Shown here: in pieces, positions 50,872-59,993 of the stretch
Numbering within the stretch: position 1 is the first letter of the stretch
How the letters are laid out: the number at the start of each line of letters is the position of its first letter
Assembly: GCA_964586785.1 (NCBI GenBank)
Contig: CAZPHS010000003.1
Span: forward strand, 62,001-126,000
Source: SZUA-584 sp041656035
GTDB taxonomy: Bacteria; Bacillota; Clostridia; Christensenellales; SZUA-584
DNA length: 64,000 nucleotides
Direction: 5' to 3'
The notes under the pieces: generated by a model
What the model saw: only the letters and a program-made list of their open reading frames with translations
Told to the model about the DNA's origin: nothing
The model's database searches: none
Translations under genes and position numbers: made by a program

Positions 50872-51538
50872 CGGCGCCTCTTTTTTCGTATAAACGGTTA
50901 CATAAAATATAATCGGCTACGGGTTTTGGCACAAGCCCCTCTGAAAGTTTATTTTCGGCGGCCTGCATACGCACAAGAGAAGATGATATATCGGGGCCGC
51001 GCTCGCGCGAGAGGTGTATTTTATGACCGTATTTTTTGTTAAGCCTCTCCGCGAAATGTGTAACAAGAAGTTTTTCCTGTCCCGGGCGCGGAATACATAT
51101 AAAATTCGTAAGAGTCATCACGCGGTCTATACGTTTCCAAGTCTCAAGCTCGAAAAGCGTATCCGTTCCTATAATATAATAATATTCCGCGTTGGCGTCC
51201 CTGCCCGCTATAAGCTCTAAAGTATCCGCGGTATACGTTATGCCGCCGCGTCCGGTTTCTATTGTGCTTAAGCTGAAACGGTTTTCGGACGATATTGCCA
51301 GCTTTAGCATCTCAAGCCGGTGGCGGGACGAGGCTATTTGTTCGTTTGGTTTATGCGGGGGCGTGCCCAAAGGGAGAAAAATAACCTCGCCAAGCATAAA
51401 TTCATATAAAGCGATATAGGCAATGCTTATGTGGCCGTTGTGTACCGGATTAAACGAGCCGCCGAGTATTCCTATTCTTTTTTGTTTTTGCTGCAAGCAG
51501 ATAGTTTCGAAAGAGGAGTATTCCTCATAAGCCCGCAT
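50861..51538 (-). CDS. nadD: Nicotinate-nucleotide adenylyltransferase
   Basis: Joins nicotinate mononucleotide and ATP in NAD synthesis. It has 225 residues: GGSFNPVHNGH at 25-35 (HxGH nucleotidyltransferase motif), YYIIGTDTLFELETWKRID, and SSSLVR near the C-terminus. The N-terminus is extended by about 20 residues ending in KQKRIG. AAAGGAAAA lies before ATG 51538. It is the first gene of nadD-yqeK-rsfS. Confidence 0.94.
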   Translation of the reverse strand: MRAYEEYSSFETICLQQKQKRIGILGGSFNPVHNGHISIAYIALYEFMLGEVIFLPLGTPPHKPNEQIASSRHRLEMLKLAISSENRFSLSTIETGRGGITYTADTLELIAGRDANAEYYYIIGTDTLFELETWKRIDRVMTLTNFICIPRPGQEKLLVTHFAERLNKKYGHKIHLSRERGPDISSSLVRMQAAENKLSEGLVPKPVADYILCNRLYEKRGADAD

Positions 51539-51663
51539 GGTTTTTCCTTTCCGGCGGTTTTATTATCTAATATTATACAACGTCAAAAAATTTATAACAA
51601 GACTGTGCAAGTATACAAAACAATGCATATGTCTATAATCATTTTTAAGGAGGCGGTTTTAAT

Positions 51664-52521
51664 ATGAACTCTAAGGTATACGGCTGTTATCTTAAAAAAA
51701 TGTACGGCGGAAGAACCGTTTTCGCGCGCTTTTTTGATTTTGTTATGCTAAGGGCGCTGCTTCTTACGGGGCTGTTTCTGTTATTTTTGCATTTTAGCAA
51801 ATCACTGACCACGGCGCTGCTTGTCTCTATTTTTTTAACCATGGCCGTAAGCATATTTCTATTTACTTACAGAACTAAGAAGGCGGAACGCTATATAAAA
51901 AAGGATATAGCCGATTTGAAAAGAAAATGCCTTCTTGAATCATTAACATTAATGGACTTAAACGAATTCGCCGGTTATATGGGCAGGCTGTTCGGCGGCT
52001 TTAAAGAAACTTCGTATATAAACGGCGGTTTTTTTGCGGAAAATGAAGACGGATACTTTTTTGCTTTGCATAACCATCCCGGCACAAAATGTGACACAGA
52101 TAATATAATAGAAATACTGCGCGGAAACAGGGGTAAGAAAATAACCATAATATCATTGTCGGAATTTACCAACGCGGCTAAAGCGCTGTGCAAATACGAG
52201 GGGTACAGCGTAAAGCTTATCGGCGGGGCGGAGGTGCTGGCTATAGCGTCTAAGGCGGATATGCTGCCGGATGAGAGCGCGGCGCAGAAAAAAGCCGAAG
52301 AAGAGATGGAATATAATATAATTACAATAAGCAAAATAAAGGACGCGGCGGTCAGCCAAAAAAAGGTTAAGGCTTATACGCTGTGCGGGCTCGCCGCTGT
52401 ATTTTGGCCTTTTGTAACCGGATTTAAGTTCTATTATCCCGTTATTGCCGCGGCTTGCTTTTTTCTCGCGGCAGTCTCCCGAAGAAAGAGCCGTGATTCT
52501 AAAGGTTCGGCAAGCGCTTAA
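51664..52521 (+). CDS. Membrane protein with degenerate Mrr-like nuclease-fold domain
   Basis: 285 residues: two transmembrane segments at 30-75, a soluble domain (about 95-205), and two more near 235-270. The soluble part reads like an Mrr-type restriction endonuclease fold (FAGYMGRLFGGFKET, then KITIISLSEFTNAAKALCKYEG). The expected catalytic Asp and QxK are not evident (EDGYFFALHNHPG instead). It is probably a non-catalytic or altered version. AAGGAGG lies 10 bases before ATG 51664. Confidence 0.6.
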   Translation: MNSKVYGCYLKKMYGGRTVFARFFDFVMLRALLLTGLFLLFLHFSKSLTTALLVSIFLTMAVSIFLFTYRTKKAERYIKKDIADLKRKCLLESLTLMDLNEFAGYMGRLFGGFKETSYINGGFFAENEDGYFFALHNHPGTKCDTDNIIEILRGNRGKKITIISLSEFTNAAKALCKYEGYSVKLIGGAEVLAIASKADMLPDESAAQKKAEEEMEYNIITISKIKDAAVSQKKVKAYTLCGLAAVFWPFVTGFKFYYPVIAAACFFLAAVSRRKSRDSKGSASA

Positions 52522-52527
52522 CTTAAC

Positions 52528-52556
52528 TTGACAAAAAACATGACAGATAATAAAAT
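52528..52556 (+). promoter_or_regulatory. Candidate promoter for rny
   Basis: TTGACA (52528-52533), 17 bases, TAAAAT (52551-52556), giving a leader of about 190 bases. That leader also holds a short perfect hairpin AACGGAT-TATG-ATCCGTT. Confidence 0.5.
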
Positions 52557-52747
52557 TGATTAAGATTTCTAATATGAGGAATTAGGTCTTCTTAAAGACG
52601 TTACTTTCCAATATGAAATCGTTAACGGTTGTTATAATCGGAAACGGATTATGATCCGTTAGGTGTTTATGCAGATATACATTGCAATCTAAGGTTTTGG
52701 GGGTATATTTGCGCTAAAACTTAATAAAAGGAGGTGCAGGACACTCA

Positions 52748-54286
52748 GTGGATGTTTGGCATATAGCGCTGCCTCTTGCTGCTGTTATAGCCGGCTTGTT
52801 TATAGGATATGTATACAGAAGAAACATTGCCGAAGCTAAGGTTGGCAGAGCGGAAGAATCCGTAAGACGTCTTGTGGCCGACGCGCAGAAAAAAGCGGAG
52901 GCTGTAAAGAAAGAAACGGTGTTGGAAGCCAAAGAAGAAATCCATACATTGAGAGTCGAATTTGACAAGGAATCCAAAGAAAGACGCAGTGAAATCCAAA
53001 GAATCGAGAGAAGGTTAGCCCAGCGTGAAGAAACACTGGATAAAAAGATAGCAAGTGTTGAAGCGAAAGAGGAACAAGTCGGGAAGAGTTTAAAAGACGT
53101 CACAAAACGCAAAGAGGATATAGAGCGTATATTCGAACAGCAGGTTCAGCAGCTTGAGAAGGTATCCGATATGACGGTTGACGACGCGAAAGCTCTTTTG
53201 CTTGAAAAGGTCGAGCAGGAAGCACGGCGCGATATGGCCGTGTATGTAAGGGAAATCGAACACCGCGCGAAAGAGGAGGCGGATAAGAAATCCCGCGAGA
53301 TAATCAGCAGCGCCATACAAAAATACGCGGCCGACCATGTAGCTGAAAATACCGTGTCTGTTGTGGCATTGCCCAACGATGAAATGAAGGGCAGAATTAT
53401 CGGAAGAGAGGGGCGCAATATACGCGCTCTTGAAACGGCAACGGGTATAGACCTTATTATAGACGATACTCCCGAGGCCGTGATATTATCCGGTTTTGAT
53501 CCTATCAGGAGAGAAGTGGCGCGTATAGCGCTTGAAAAACTCATCATTGACGGCAGAATACATCCCGCGCGCATAGAGGAAATGGTTAAAAAAGCGCGCA
53601 AGGATGTTGAAAAGGAGGTTCGGGACGCTGGAGAGCAGGCGGCGTTTGACACCGGCATACATAATTTGCATCCCGAAATAATAAAACTCCTCGGCAGGCT
53701 GAAATATCGTACCAGCTATGGGCAAAACGTACTTAAACACTCGCTTGAGGTTGCGCATCTTTCAGCGGTAATGGCCGCTGAGCTTGGCGCGAACATTAAA
53801 CTGGCAAAACGCGGCGGTCTGCTGCACGATATAGGCAAGGCTGTAGACCATGAAGTTGAAGGGCCTCATATTCAGATTGGGGCGGATTTGGCTAAGAAAT
53901 ACAGGGAAAGCGCGGACGTGGTGCATTGCATACAGGCGCACCACGGGGATATAGAGGCGCAGACCGTGGAGGCCGTGCTTGTGCAGTCGGCAGACGCCAT
54001 ATCGGCGGCAAGACCGGGCGCAAGAAGGGAAACTCTCGAAAATTATATTAAAAGGCTGGAAGCTTTGGAGGAAATCGCAAATTCGTTTTCAGGTGTCGAA
54101 AAGTGTTATGCCATACAGGCCGGACGCGAAGTTCGAATACTTGTTAAACCCGAAGATGTGGATGATGCGGGAATGCATTTGATGGCAAAAGACATCGTTA
54201 AAAAGATTGAGAACGACCTTGACTATCCGGGACAGATAAAGGTGAACGTTATAAGAGAAACAAGGTCTATCGATTTCGCAAAGTAA
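52748..54286 (+). CDS. rny: Ribonuclease Y
   Basis: Membrane-anchored endoribonuclease initiating mRNA decay. It has 512 residues: one N-terminal transmembrane helix (about 4-22), a long charged coiled coil (about 25-195), a KH domain (MKGRIIGREGRNIRALETAT near 215) and an HD domain (HSLEVAHLS, HDIGKAVDHEVEG). The GTG start 52748 follows AAAGGAGGTG at a slightly long distance of 11 bases. Length and domain order are standard. Confidence 0.96.
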   Translation: MDVWHIALPLAAVIAGLFIGYVYRRNIAEAKVGRAEESVRRLVADAQKKAEAVKKETVLEAKEEIHTLRVEFDKESKERRSEIQRIERRLAQREETLDKKIASVEAKEEQVGKSLKDVTKRKEDIERIFEQQVQQLEKVSDMTVDDAKALLLEKVEQEARRDMAVYVREIEHRAKEEADKKSREIISSAIQKYAADHVAENTVSVVALPNDEMKGRIIGREGRNIRALETATGIDLIIDDTPEAVILSGFDPIRREVARIALEKLIIDGRIHPARIEEMVKKARKDVEKEVRDAGEQAAFDTGIHNLHPEIIKLLGRLKYRTSYGQNVLKHSLEVAHLSAVMAAELGANIKLAKRGGLLHDIGKAVDHEVEGPHIQIGADLAKKYRESADVVHCIQAHHGDIEAQTVEAVLVQSADAISAARPGARRETLENYIKRLEALEEIANSFSGVEKCYAIQAGREVRILVKPEDVDDAGMHLMAKDIVKKIENDLDYPGQIKVNVIRETRSIDFAK

Positions 54287-54293
54287 ACATAAG

Positions 54294-54318
54294 GGGCTGC
54301 AGAACTTGCAGCCCTTTT
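54294..54318 (+). terminator. Rho-independent terminator after rny
   Basis: GGGCTGCA (54294-54301) pairs with TGCAGCCC (54307-54314) around a 5-base loop, followed by four T. It sits just before the dipeptidase ribosome site and may be partial. Confidence 0.7.
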
Positions 54319-54339
54319 ACATTGCCGGGAGGTGCTAAT

Positions 54340-55251
54340 GTGGTAAGAATTGCGGATGCCCATTGTGATTTTTTGTCTTTTTGCGTAATCAAAGACGATA
54401 ACGCGCGGCTTTACGACCATGTGGATTTAAGCCGTCTTATTATTGGCGGCGTCGCCCTTCAGGTTTTTGCCGTTTGGACGCCGCCGGACAGCGCAAACCG
54501 TATGCGGCTTTCTTTTTCACAGATTGATTTTCTCGATAATTTTGCAGCGGGCAGCGAAGGCATTGTCCGCCTGTGTACGGAAAAGCGGCGCCTGCGCGAC
54601 AACCGGAATATTTCCGCCATATTGGCTATAGAAGGCGGCTCTTGCATAGAATGCGGAATAAACGCCATACGGAGCGTATACGAAAGAGGCGCCCGTATAA
54701 TGAGCCTTACATGGAACGAGGAGAACGATTTTGCTTTCGGCTGCGGACACAAAAGCGGGGGAGTGAAGCAAAAGGGCTTAGAAGCTATTGAGCTTCTAAA
54801 CTCGCTTAACATCGCCCTTGATCTTTCGCATATAAACGAGCGCGGCTTTTACGACGCGCTTGAGGCTTATAAGCGCGCTCCGTGCGCCACGCATTCGTGC
54901 GCGTATTCTTTATGCAAATCGCCGCGCAATTTAAAAGACGAGCAGATAACCGCCATAATAAACAAAAACGGCTTTATAGGCATAAACTTTTACAACGCTT
55001 TTTTAGGCGGAGATATCGTTACGGTCAACAGCATACTCGAGCATATAGAGCATGTGCTGTGCTTGGGCGGAAAAGACGCCGTAGGCTTCGGCAGCGACTT
55101 CTGCGGCGTTACCGAAACGCCTAAAGGACTAAAATCGGCTGCCGATTTTCAGATAATACCCGAAACCATGGCGCGGCGCGGTTACACGGACGAACTGATT
55201 AATAAAATTTGCTATGGCAATTTTGCCTCTTATATATTACAATTTTTATAA
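54340..55251 (+). CDS. Membrane dipeptidase (peptidase M19)
   Basis: Zinc dipeptidase of the renal dipeptidase family, 303 residues. Zinc ligands: HCD in ADAHCDFL, Glu in AIEGGSC, His in DLSHINE and His in THSCAYSL; GFGSDFCGV follows. No signal peptide is present, so despite the family name it is probably cytoplasmic. GTG 54340 follows GGGAGGTG; the TTG at 54322 contains that site. Confidence 0.88.
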   Translation: MVRIADAHCDFLSFCVIKDDNARLYDHVDLSRLIIGGVALQVFAVWTPPDSANRMRLSFSQIDFLDNFAAGSEGIVRLCTEKRRLRDNRNISAILAIEGGSCIECGINAIRSVYERGARIMSLTWNEENDFAFGCGHKSGGVKQKGLEAIELLNSLNIALDLSHINERGFYDALEAYKRAPCATHSCAYSLCKSPRNLKDEQITAIINKNGFIGINFYNAFLGGDIVTVNSILEHIEHVLCLGGKDAVGFGSDFCGVTETPKGLKSAADFQIIPETMARRGYTDELINKICYGNFASYILQFL

Positions 55252-55276
55252 CAGAAAAAATCAAGGCGGCCTTTAT

Positions 55277-56707
55277 ATGAAAGAGTTATATGAGAATCCT
55301 TTAACGGCCAGGTACGCGTCTAAAGAAATGGCGGCCGTATTCTCCGATGAGCATAAGTTTAAAACGTGGCGGAAACTATGGATAGCTCTCGCGGAATGCG
55401 AGATGGAGCTTGGACTGCCGATTACAGATTCGCAGATAAATGAGCTTAAACTAAAAGCGGACGATATAAATTATGACGTCGCGCAAGAGAGGGAGAAAAT
55501 AGTGCGGCATGACGTTATGGCGCATGTTTACGCGTACGGGCTGCAGTGCCCCAAGGCTAAACCGATAATCCATCTTGGGGCGACAAGCTGTTATGTCGGC
55601 GATAATACCGATTTGCTGCTTATGCATGAGGCTTTGGGCATTATTGAGCGAAAGCTTGTGTGCGTTATGGATAACCTCTCAAAGTTCGCCGATAAGTATA
55701 AGCACATGCCAACGCTTGGGTTTACGCATTATCAGCCGGCGCAGCTTACAACGGTGGGTAAACGGGCTGCTCTTTGGATATACGATTTGCTTGCCGACTA
55801 CAATCAAATACGGCGGATAAAAAAAAATTTTCTTCTTCGCGGCGCCAAAGGCACAACGGGAACGGGCGCCGGCTTCCTCTCATTGTTTGACGGGGACGAG
55901 CGAAAGGTTATGGCTCTCGATAAAGCGGTATGCAAAAAACTCGGGTTCGAATCGTCGTTCCCCGTTACGGGGCAAACATACCCGCGAAAGTTTGATACCG
56001 TCGTTATAAACGCGCTGGCTCTTATCGCCCAGAGCGCGTATAAATTCAGCAATGATTTGCGGCTGCTTCAGGGCATGAAGGAAATAGAAGAGCCGTTTGA
56101 AGCCGGTCAAATAGGCTCCTCCGCAATGGCATATAAAAGAAACCCCATGCGCAGCGAAAGGATGGGAGCTTTATGCCGTTTTGTTCTTTCAATGCCAATA
56201 AACGCGTCCGTTACGGCTTCCACACAATGGTTCGAGCGCACGCTTGACGATTCCGCGAACAGAAGGCTTGTTATACCACAGAGCTTTCTTGCCGTTGACG
56301 CGGTTTTAAACCTGTATCTTAATATAACTGGCGGGCTTGTGGTGTACGAGAATGTGATAAGCAAGCATGTCAAGCGGGAGCTGCCCTTTATGGCTACGGA
56401 AAACATACTTATGGAAGCCGTAAAGCGCGGGGGAGACAGGCAGGAGCTTCATGAAAAGTTACGCGTATATTCCATGCAGGCCGCGTCGCGCGTAAAAAAA
56501 GACGGGCTTGACAACAATCTTTTAGAGCTTATAAAAAATGATTCGGCGTTCTCTCTCTCGCCCGATGAAATAGTCTCCATTACAGACCCGCAAAAATTCA
56601 CGGGCTGCGCCGCTTTGCAAACGCGCGAATTTATAGATAAATATATAAAGCCCGTGCTTGACGAAAACGCAAAAAAGCTTGGCTTGCGGGGAGAAGTGAA
56701 CGTATAG
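55277..56707 (+). CDS. purB: Adenylosuccinate lyase
   Basis: Cleaves succinylaminoimidazole carboxamide ribotide and adenylosuccinate in purine synthesis. It has 476 residues with GATSCYVGDN, THYQPAQLTTVGKR and the superfamily signature GSSAMAYKRNP around the catalytic Ser. ATG 55277 is chosen because the sequence starts MKELYENPLTARYAS like relatives; its ribosome site (AAGGCGG) is weak. The tRNA-Trp gene lies just downstream on the other strand. Confidence 0.95.
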   Translation: MKELYENPLTARYASKEMAAVFSDEHKFKTWRKLWIALAECEMELGLPITDSQINELKLKADDINYDVAQEREKIVRHDVMAHVYAYGLQCPKAKPIIHLGATSCYVGDNTDLLLMHEALGIIERKLVCVMDNLSKFADKYKHMPTLGFTHYQPAQLTTVGKRAALWIYDLLADYNQIRRIKKNFLLRGAKGTTGTGAGFLSLFDGDERKVMALDKAVCKKLGFESSFPVTGQTYPRKFDTVVINALALIAQSAYKFSNDLRLLQGMKEIEEPFEAGQIGSSAMAYKRNPMRSERMGALCRFVLSMPINASVTASTQWFERTLDDSANRRLVIPQSFLAVDAVLNLYLNITGGLVVYENVISKHVKRELPFMATENILMEAVKRGGDRQELHEKLRVYSMQAASRVKKDGLDNNLLELIKNDSAFSLSPDEIVSITDPQKFTGCAALQTREFIDKYIKPVLDENAKKLGLRGEVNV

Positions 56708-56713
56708 CCGTAA

Positions 56714-56741
56714 TAATAAAAAAAGCGCCCGTTAAGGCGCT
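56714..56741 (-). terminator. Terminator after tRNA-Trp
   Basis: Minus strand AGCGCC (56741-56736) pairs with GGCGCT (56729-56724), followed by a run of T. Confidence 0.75.
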
Positions 56742-56816
56742 TGGCAGGGGAGACGCGACTCGAACACGCAACCCTCGGTTTTGGAGACCGATGCTCTACC
56801 ATTGAGCCACTCCCCT
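56742..56816 (-). tRNA. tRNA-Trp (anticodon CCA)
   Basis: 75 bases with a complete cloverleaf on the minus strand: acceptor AGGGGAG/CTCCCCT, anticodon stem TCGGT/ACCGA with loop CTCCAAA giving CCA, and T arm GCGTG-TTCGAGT-CGCGT. The 3' CCA is encoded. A terminator follows directly. Confidence 0.96.
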
Positions 56817-56878
56817 TTGTTTTAAGACAATCGGTATTATAAACAATTTACTATCAATCGTCAATAGGAGGAAATAAT

Positions 56879-57688
56879 ATGACGACATACGCCGTGGGTT
56901 TTATAGGCGCAGGGAACATGGCTTATGCCATAATAAAAGGCTGCGCGGAAAAAGGAATTATTGATACGAAAAACATATTCGTATTTGACATTGACGGCAA
57001 TAAAACGGAAGATATCCGCGAAAAGTTCGGCGTTTTGCCCGTATGCTCCGTCTCAAAGCTGTGCGGCAAGAGCGATATTATAATACTCGCGATTAAACCA
57101 AACGTGATTGAATCCGTGCTTGCCGATATAAAAGATTTTACAGGCGGAAAAACGATTGTATCCATAGCTGCCGGCTGGAGCGCGGAAAAGATACGTAAAA
57201 TCATTGGTACAGACAAGCGTGTTTGCCGTATAATGCCCAACACGCCTTTAACGGTGGGGGAGGGCATGAGCGTTTTTGAGACGCCTTGCGAAATAGAGGA
57301 CGATAAAAAAAGACTTATAGAAAGTATATTTTCTTCGCTCGGGCAGATTGACTCCGCTCCGGCCGCGGCTATGGACGCGGTTACGGCGGTATCCGGAAGC
57401 GGACCGGCATATGTTTTTATGATGATAGAAGCGTTGGCGGACGCGGGAGTTTTGTGCGGCTTAACGCGCGCGCAGGCGACAAAGCTCGCGGCGCAAACGG
57501 TGCTCGGCTCCGCCAAAATGGTGCTTTTAACCGGCAGCCATCCCGGAGCGCTTAAAGACGCCGTATGCTCTCCCGGCGGCACTACCATAGAGGCGGTAAA
57601 ATCGCTTGAACGGGACGGCTTTAGGGGCGCTCTAATAAAAGCGGTTGAAAAATGCGCGGCTAAATCCAAATCGATGTCTGATAAATGA
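56879..57688 (+). CDS. proC: Pyrroline-5-carboxylate reductase
   Basis: Last step of proline synthesis, reducing pyrroline-5-carboxylate with NAD(P)H. It has 269 residues with Rossmann GFIGAGNMAYAIIKG near the start, VSIAAGWS, RIMPNTPLTVGEGM, and the C-terminal signature GSGPAYVFMMIEALADAGV then VCSPGGTTIEAV. GGAGG lies 8 bases before ATG 56879. It overlaps rnhA by four bases. Confidence 0.96.
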   Translation: MTTYAVGFIGAGNMAYAIIKGCAEKGIIDTKNIFVFDIDGNKTEDIREKFGVLPVCSVSKLCGKSDIIILAIKPNVIESVLADIKDFTGGKTIVSIAAGWSAEKIRKIIGTDKRVCRIMPNTPLTVGEGMSVFETPCEIEDDKKRLIESIFSSLGQIDSAPAAAMDAVTAVSGSGPAYVFMMIEALADAGVLCGLTRAQATKLAAQTVLGSAKMVLLTGSHPGALKDAVCSPGGTTIEAVKSLERDGFRGALIKAVEKCAAKSKSMSDK

Positions 57689-58119
57689 AAAAGGTAAATA
57701 TATACACTGACGGCGCGTGCTCCGGCAATCCCGGCCCGGGTGGCTGGGCGGCGGTGCTGATATACAAGGGCAGAGAAAAGCAAATTTCCGGTTTTAAGCC
57801 GGAGACAACCAACAACCGCATGGAATTAACGGCCGTCTTAAAAGCTTTGCGCGCGCTTAAAGAGCCGTGTTTAGTTACGGTGCATACAGACAGCGCGTAC
57901 ATACAAAAAGCCTTTGAACAGGGCTGGATAAACCGCTGGGAACAAAACGGCTGGAAAACCACGGCGAAAAAGCCCGTTGAAAATCAGGATTTGTGGAAGG
58001 ATATACTCGCCGTCGCGGGCGAACACGAGGTATCTTTTATTAAGGTTAAGGGGCATTCGGACGATAAGTACAATAATTTGTGCGATTCGCTTGCCAAGAA
58101 GGCAATAGAGCGGGTATAA
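57685..58119 (+). CDS. rnhA: Ribonuclease HI
   Basis: Degrades RNA in RNA-DNA hybrids. It has 144 residues with the active-site acidic residues in YTDGACSGNPGPGGWA (Asp), NRMELTAV (Glu), VHTDSAYI (Asp), and a final KVKGHSDDKYNNLCD. The ATG overlaps the proC stop. It is full length for the bacterial family, without an N-terminal hybrid-binding domain. Confidence 0.95.
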   Translation: MKKVNIYTDGACSGNPGPGGWAAVLIYKGREKQISGFKPETTNNRMELTAVLKALRALKEPCLVTVHTDSAYIQKAFEQGWINRWEQNGWKTTAKKPVENQDLWKDILAVAGEHEVSFIKVKGHSDDKYNNLCDSLAKKAIERV

Positions 58120-58130
58120 TGAATAATACA

Positions 58131-58162
58131 ACTATGCGCAAAATGCAAGTTTTGCGCATAGT
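58131..58162. repeat. 13-bp perfect inverted repeat upstream of the tyrosine recombinase
   Basis: ACTATGCGCAAAA (58131-58143) and TTTTGCGCATAGT (58150-58162) with a 6-base centre. It starts 12 bases after the rnhA stop and ends 31 bases before the recombinase ATG. There is no T-tract, so a simple terminator is unlikely. Confidence 0.7.
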
Positions 58163-58193
58163 ATGCCTCTGTTTCTCATTGGAAGGATACAAT

Positions 58194-59231
58194 ATGTCCA
58201 AATCAAGCAAAACCGAGCGAAACATTCATAACACGCAAAAGCTGCAGCGTTTGCTTAAAACTCTGCCAAGATTCTGCGTTACTTATTTCCGCGCCATAGA
58301 ACCGCGCACATCGCCGCTGACGCGTATTAATTACGCGTACGATTTGCGTCTTTTTTTTAAATTTATCGAAGACGAGCTCGGACGCAATACGAACAATATG
58401 TCGCCCGGGGATTTACAGACGCTTACCATGAATGATTTTGAGCGCTACATAGAATATTTAAGGCTTTATTATAATGATGAAAGCGTGCGCGAAAACGGCA
58501 AAAAAGGGCTTGCGCGTAAAATCGCCTCATTGCGCAGCTTTTATAAGTATTATTATAATAAAGAGGAAATAAGTGACAATATAACGACTAGGCTGGCGAC
58601 GCCCAAAACCGCCGATAAACCTATATTAAGGCTAACCCGTAACGAGGCTTTAAAGCTTTTGCATGTTGTCGGCTCGGGCGACGGGCTTTCAAATAAACAG
58701 CTTTCATATCACGGCGTAAACAGGCTTCGCGATATCGCTATATTTACTCTTTTTTTAACTACGGGCATACGTATAAGCGAATTATGCTCGCTTGATATAA
58801 GCGATGTTGATATAAAGGCGCGTTCCTTCAAGGTGCTGCGCAAGGGCGGAAACGAAGCGATACTTTATTTTGGCGAGGAAACGGCAAGGGCGCTTGATGA
58901 TTACATAGAGGAGCGTAAGGCAAAAGTAACATACAGCCAAAACTCCCCCATGTTTCTTTCGCTGCAAAATAAGCGTATAAGCGTGCGCGCTATGCAGATG
59001 TTAGTGCAAAAATATGCCTCCATAGCCGTTCCGCTTAAAGATATCTCCCCGCATAAGCTTCGAAGCACATACGGCACGCTTCTTTATCAAAACACAGGCG
59101 ATATATATCTTGTCGCCGATGTTTTAGGACACAAAGATGTAAACACCACAAGAAAATACTATGCCGCCATAGACGAGTCCCAAAGAAAACGCGCGGCAAA
59201 GGCCGTTGTACTTCGGGATAAGGACGAATAA
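58194..59231 (+). CDS. Tyrosine recombinase, XerC/XerD-like
   Basis: 345 residues. The N-terminal SAM-like core-binding domain (about 25-140) and the catalytic domain carry the conserved RHRH-Y set: Arg in TTGIRISELCSLDI, His in HKLRSTYGTLL with its Arg, the second His in LGHKDVNTTRKYY and the Tyr in KYYAAI. The length is slightly above XerC, with an N-terminal extension. ATG 58194 follows a GGAAGGAT site. No dif site was identified; it could be XerC-like or an integrase. Confidence 0.88.
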   Translation: MSKSSKTERNIHNTQKLQRLLKTLPRFCVTYFRAIEPRTSPLTRINYAYDLRLFFKFIEDELGRNTNNMSPGDLQTLTMNDFERYIEYLRLYYNDESVRENGKKGLARKIASLRSFYKYYYNKEEISDNITTRLATPKTADKPILRLTRNEALKLLHVVGSGDGLSNKQLSYHGVNRLRDIAIFTLFLTTGIRISELCSLDISDVDIKARSFKVLRKGGNEAILYFGEETARALDDYIEERKAKVTYSQNSPMFLSLQNKRISVRAMQMLVQKYASIAVPLKDISPHKLRSTYGTLLYQNTGDIYLVADVLGHKDVNTTRKYYAAIDESQRKRAAKAVVLRDKDE

Positions 59232-59322
59232 ACATACGTAATTATTGTGCGAATTGACATAAACATTCGATTATGGTATTTTGTTAAATATCGGTATAAT
59301 TATCTATGGGGGGTGCTTTATT

Positions 59323-59898
59323 ATGTTTCCTATTTACAACTCATACACCGGTGATCCTGTTGCTACGTTTCTAATCTTTTCATTTGCCGTTTTGGTTTAT
59401 GTATTTCTTTCTTTGGGACTGTACACGGTGGCAAAGCGGCGCGGATTGCGCAATTACGGCTTGGCCTGGTTACCGATAGCGAATTATTGGGTGCTCGGCT
59501 GCTTGGCCGATCAGTATGACAACGCGCATACAGGCAAAAACTTAAAGCTGCGAAGGCATCTGCTTTGGCTTTGCATCGCATCCGTATCTTTGTATATAAT
59601 TGTATATGTTATAATTGCCAAAGCTGCGTTTTCACAGTATTCTGCTTTAAACATGTTAGTTAATTCTCTTTTGCTAACACCATATTTTATGCTATACGTT
59701 TTACTTCCTCTATTTTTTACGCTTATTATATTCTGCTATATAGCTTTCTATAAGCATTATCGCTCGTGCAGTCCGGACAAAGCGGTTGTGCTGTTGGTAT
59801 TCTCTATAACTTTTGCGGTTATAATTCCGTTTGTGCTGTTTTCTCTGCGCAAAAGCGACAAGGGTATGCCCGCGCCGCCGGTAACCGAACCGCAATAA
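59323..59898 (+). CDS. Membrane protein of unknown function
   Basis: 191 residues with four to five transmembrane segments and the stretch KRRGLRNYGLAWLPIANYWVLGCLADQYD, which is conserved in uncharacterised clostridial membrane proteins. The C-terminus is Pro-rich. ATG 59323 follows GGGGGGTG. Confidence 0.65.
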   Translation: MFPIYNSYTGDPVATFLIFSFAVLVYVFLSLGLYTVAKRRGLRNYGLAWLPIANYWVLGCLADQYDNAHTGKNLKLRRHLLWLCIASVSLYIIVYVIIAKAAFSQYSALNMLVNSLLLTPYFMLYVLLPLFFTLIIFCYIAFYKHYRSCSPDKAVVLLVFSITFAVIIPFVLFSLRKSDKGMPAPPVTEPQ

Positions 59899-59908
59899 AC
59901 CTTTGATA

Positions 59909-59922
59909 AGAACATTTGTTTG
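59909..59922. promoter_or_regulatory. SOS box-like LexA site
   Basis: AGAACATTTGTTTG resembles the Gram-positive SOS box CGAACATATGTTCG, with GAAC kept and one mismatch in GTTC. It lies 8 bases before the lexA -35 box. Confidence 0.5.
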
Positions 59923-59930
59923 CTTTTTCG

Positions 59931-59959
59931 TTGACATCTATGTTATGTTTTGGTATCAT
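59931..59959 (+). promoter_or_regulatory. Promoter of lexA
   Basis: TTGACA (59931-59936), 17 bases, TATCAT (59954-59959). Confidence 0.7.
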
Positions 59960-59993
59960 AATTTAAAAGTATATATTTTGCGGGGCTTTGTTT

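Noticed and set aside
58194..59231. Tyrosine recombinase as the integrase of the phage remnant at 24-28 kb
   Set aside because: It is about 30 kb away, among housekeeping genes, with no phage genes nearby.
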